Source: Dyella acidisoli
GTDB taxonomy: Bacteria; Pseudomonadota; Gammaproteobacteria; Xanthomonadales; Rhodanobacteraceae
DNA: 64,000 nt
NCBI RefSeq assembly: GCF_030160295.1
Contig: NZ_BSOB01000053.1
Location: forward strand, 1 to 64,000
Reading direction: 5' to 3'
The notes under the pieces are model-generated. The model did no database searches and was not told the DNA's origin. It saw nothing but the letters and a program-made list of their open reading frames with translations. A program made the translations under genes and the position numbers. Numbering within the stretch: position 1 is the first letter of the stretch; every line of letters begins with the position of its first letter. This document shows positions 61,831 to 64,000 of this stretch, piece after piece.

Positions 61831-62973
61831 ATGAATCGTTCCAAATTCAAGCTAACTATCACTTTAATCGCAGTCGCGGTATGCGCTGCATTCGCCATCG
61901 GCGGCCTGCCGCGCTTGATGGCGCGCAACAAGGTCGCGCAACAGACCACTGCTTTGAGCAAGCCTACCGTTTCCGTGATCACACCCACGCGCGCACCCGC
62001 GCAACAAATGCTGGTGCTGCCCGGCGATATCCAGGCGTATCAGCGTGCGGGCATTTATGCACGCACCAGCGGCTATCTGAAGGCGTGGCATGCCGATATC
62101 GGCACCCATGTGCATAGCGGGCAACTACTGGCTGAGATCGAGGCGCCCGAAGTGGATGCGCAGCTTGAACAGGCACGTTCGGACGCGGCCATGGCAACGG
62201 CCAACTATGACATCGCCAAGGTCACTGCAGATCGCTGGGCGGACATGCTGAAGAAGAATGCGGTATCGAAGCAATCCGCCGAAGAAAACATCAGCATCAT
62301 GAAGGCGAAGCAGGCCACGCTGGCTGCTTCGCTCGCCAATGTGAAGCGGTTGGAGCAATTGCAGTCTTACGAGAAAGTGTATGCGCCGTTCGACGGCGTG
62401 ATCACCGTACGCAATGTGGACGTCGGTGCATTGATTGATGCAGGCAACAGCGGCCCACCCGCAGCGTTGTTCGAATTGTCTGAAACCGATCGCTTGCGCA
62501 TTTTCGTGAACGTACCTCAGGACGATGCGCCTTACGTTATCCCTGGCACCAAAGCGCTCTTGAGTTTGTCGCAATATCCCGGTCGTTCGTTTGCCGGCAC
62601 GGTTGCGCGTACATCTGGTGCCATCGATCCACGCAGCCGCACGCTGCGCGTGGAAGTGGACATGGATAACCCGGATGGAACATTGCTGCCCGGTGCGTTT
62701 GCCCAGGTCAGCCTGACGTTGACCAGCTCCAATCCTGGTCTTTCGTTGCCCGCCAATGCCTTGCTGTTCCGCCCGCATGGCGTGCAGGTGGCGGTTGTTG
62801 ATGCAAGGGGCGTGGTGCAGCTGAAGACGGTAGAGCTCGGGCGCGACTTCGGCACGCGGATGGAAATTCGCAGCGGCCTCAACGGCGATGAGCAAGTGAT
62901 CGTCAATCCCAATGACGCCATCAGCGCGGGGCAGGCCGTACGCATCAACCCGCATCCAGCCACTTCGGCTTGA
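61831..62973 (+). CDS. RND efflux periplasmic adaptor (membrane fusion protein)
   Basis: About 380 residues. An N-terminal hydrophobic helix (LTITLIAVAVCAAFAIGG) anchors it or serves as signal. It then has a barrel-sandwich lipoyl part (RTSGYLKAWHADIGTHVHSGQLLAEIEAPEVDAQL), a coiled-coil hairpin, the second lipoyl half (YEKVYAPFDGVITVRNVDVGALI) and a beta-barrel (RIFVNVPQDDAPYVIPGTKALL, LRVEVDMDNPDGTLLPGAFAQVSL). It links the RND pump to the outer-membrane channel. GGGAG precedes the start. It lies 13 bases after the pump gene. Confidence 0.93.
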   Translation: MNRSKFKLTITLIAVAVCAAFAIGGLPRLMARNKVAQQTTALSKPTVSVITPTRAPAQQMLVLPGDIQAYQRAGIYARTSGYLKAWHADIGTHVHSGQLLAEIEAPEVDAQLEQARSDAAMATANYDIAKVTADRWADMLKKNAVSKQSAEENISIMKAKQATLAASLANVKRLEQLQSYEKVYAPFDGVITVRNVDVGALIDAGNSGPPAALFELSETDRLRIFVNVPQDDAPYVIPGTKALLSLSQYPGRSFAGTVARTSGAIDPRSRTLRVEVDMDNPDGTLLPGAFAQVSLTLTSSNPGLSLPANALLFRPHGVQVAVVDARGVVQLKTVELGRDFGTRMEIRSGLNGDEQVIVNPNDAISAGQAVRINPHPATSA

Positions 62974-62989
62974 TCGGTGGAGAGTAGCC

Positions 62990-64000
62990 ATGCATGTACG
63001 TAAGCAATCGATGAAGCTGGGCTATCTGTTCGCGGCGGGTTTGAGCATCGCCGCCATGTCGGGTTGCACACCCGGCCCGGCCTACGTGCGGCCTTCTGTC
63101 ACTGTGCCGACGCATTACAAGGAAAGCACTCCACCAAAGGGCTGGTTAGCAGCACAGCCGGGTGATGCTGCGGATCGTGGTGATTGGTGGAAAGTGTTCG
63201 GCGATCCAAAGCTGGATGAACTGGAAGCCCGTGTCGACGTGGGCAACCAGACCATCCAGAAAAGCCTGGCCAATCTTCGGCAGGCGCGTGCGACAATCGG
63301 TGTGGCGCGATCGTCGTATTTTCCGCAAGTCACGGCGGGTACCGATGCCAACGTCAATCACACGTCCAAGGATGTAGTAGGGCATGCGCTGGCCGGACGC
63401 ACCGTGCAGGATTATTCCATGGGTGTGACCGCATCGTGGGAACCTGATCTGTTCGATCGTATTGGCCATGCGGTCGATGCTGCGAAGGCACGCGCACAAG
63501 CCAGCGAAGCAGACCTCGCCTCGATCCGTTTGAGCATGCATGCAGAGCTGGCGCTCGATTACGTGGACCTGCGCCAGATCGATGTGGAAGCCGCCTTGCT
63601 GAAAAAGCTGGTGGATAACTACGTGCAGGCCAAGAACCTGGTGCAGACGCAATTCGACGGCGGCATTGCTTCCGAATCGGAACTGGCACAGGCGGAGACG
63701 CAACTGCAAGTTGCTAAGGCGCAGCTGATCGATCTGGGCGAAGTGCGCGCGCAGCGTGAGCACGCCATGGCGGTGTTGATGGGTGTGCCACCTGCCAATT
63801 TCAGCTTGCCGCCGATGGATAAAGCTTTGCCGTTGCCGACGATTCCCGTTGGGGTGCCTTCTACACTGCTACAACGCCGTCCCGATATCGCCGCCGCGGA
63901 ACGCCGTGTTGCTGCTGCCAATGCCGACGTTGGCGAAGCGACGTCGGCGTTCTTTCCCGACCTGGTGCTTTCCGCAACGGGTGGTCTGGAAGCCTCGCAC
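62990..64000 (+). CDS. Outer-membrane efflux channel lipoprotein, NodT family (cut by window edge)
   Basis: Translation from the ATG at 62990 is open to the window edge (337 codons) and gives a lipoprotein signal (AAGLSIAAMSGC, C26) followed by TPGPAYVRP, typical of the NodT/OprM/TolC family. Two outer-membrane efflux domains begin with WWKVFGDPKLDELEARV and continue through SYFPQVTAGTD, DYSMGVTASWEPDLFDRI, ALDYVDLRQ, QFDGGIASESELAQAETQLQVAKAQL and LLQRRPDIAAAERRVAAANADVGEATSAFFPDL. The usual family length is about 460-500 residues, so roughly 130 are missing. It is the third gene of the efflux operon, 16 bases after the adaptor. Confidence 0.92.
   Translation, partial: MHVRKQSMKLGYLFAAGLSIAAMSGCTPGPAYVRPSVTVPTHYKESTPPKGWLAAQPGDAADRGDWWKVFGDPKLDELEARVDVGNQTIQKSLANLRQARATIGVARSSYFPQVTAGTDANVNHTSKDVVGHALAGRTVQDYSMGVTASWEPDLFDRIGHAVDAAKARAQASEADLASIRLSMHAELALDYVDLRQIDVEAALLKKLVDNYVQAKNLVQTQFDGGIASESELAQAETQLQVAKAQLIDLGEVRAQREHAMAVLMGVPPANFSLPPMDKALPLPTIPVGVPSTLLQRRPDIAAAERRVAAANADVGEATSAFFPDLVLSATGGLEASH

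Overview
The window reads as chromosomal DNA of a GC-rich Gram-negative bacterium. Outer-membrane systems (a two-partner secretion pair, a trimeric autotransporter, a tripartite RND pump), DUF3011/DUF4019/DUF2845-type small exported proteins, and dense palindromic intergenic repeats together suggest a gammaproteobacterium of the Xanthomonadales/Rhodanobacteraceae type (Dyella, Rhodanobacter or Luteibacter-like). That placement is inference from gene style; no rRNA or tRNA gene was seen, and no CRISPR array or prophage.

Layout. 1-8 kb: a small unknown protein, two KGG-repeat stress proteins, a UdgX-type uracil-DNA glycosylase, a PAS hybrid histidine kinase, a DUF4142 protein, and an HWE-family kinase beside a single-domain response regulator. 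8.2-10.6 kb: a decayed 3' end of treY next to a small cassette encoding an SPFH/band-7 membrane protein, an Arc-like DNA-binding protein and a CYTH protein; related palindromes lie on both sides. 11-16.6 kb: a MITE-like element, a multi-pass membrane protein, thiE-thiM, a LysR regulator divergent from a short-chain dehydrogenase, and a 3-methyladenine DNA glycosylase. 16.9-22.8 kb: a giant hybrid sensor kinase with a beta-propeller sensor, a LysR regulator, and a REC-AraC response regulator. 23.5-35 kb: a 3265-residue TpsA exoprotein carrying about 30 MBG/YDG-type repeats and its TpsB transporter. 35-41 kb: small exported proteins, an RcsB-like regulator, an AraC regulator and an exported alpha/beta hydrolase. 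42-50.5 kb: a 2557-residue trimeric autotransporter adhesin followed at once by a BamE-like/OmpA-like lipoprotein. 50.8-56 kb: three small exported proteins, a GNAT acetyltransferase and a membrane-bound EAL phosphodiesterase with a degenerate GGDEF domain. 56-64 kb: a heavy-metal-type two-component system divergent from an RND efflux operon that runs off the right edge.

The functional theme is surface adhesion plus signal transduction: two very large adhesin systems, five histidine kinases or hybrids and their partners, one c-di-GMP enzyme and several one-component regulators. The intergenic space is heavily colonised by at least four families of palindromic repeats. Three of these families share GTAGG...CCTAC termini, and in five places the terminal TAG of such a repeat is the stop codon of the neighbouring gene.

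The most unusual observations are the repeat-supplied stop codons, a large inverted-repeat element at 39.2-39.7 kb, a dispersed transposon-end-like motif that borders the giant kinase and appears to have cut off a response-regulator N-terminus, a 22-bp exact duplication in the efflux divergon, a kinase with an AhpD-like N-terminal region, and a possible small RNA near 37.7 kb. I see no clearly new biological system; the SPFH-Arc-CYTH cassette and the repeat families are the best candidates for closer work.
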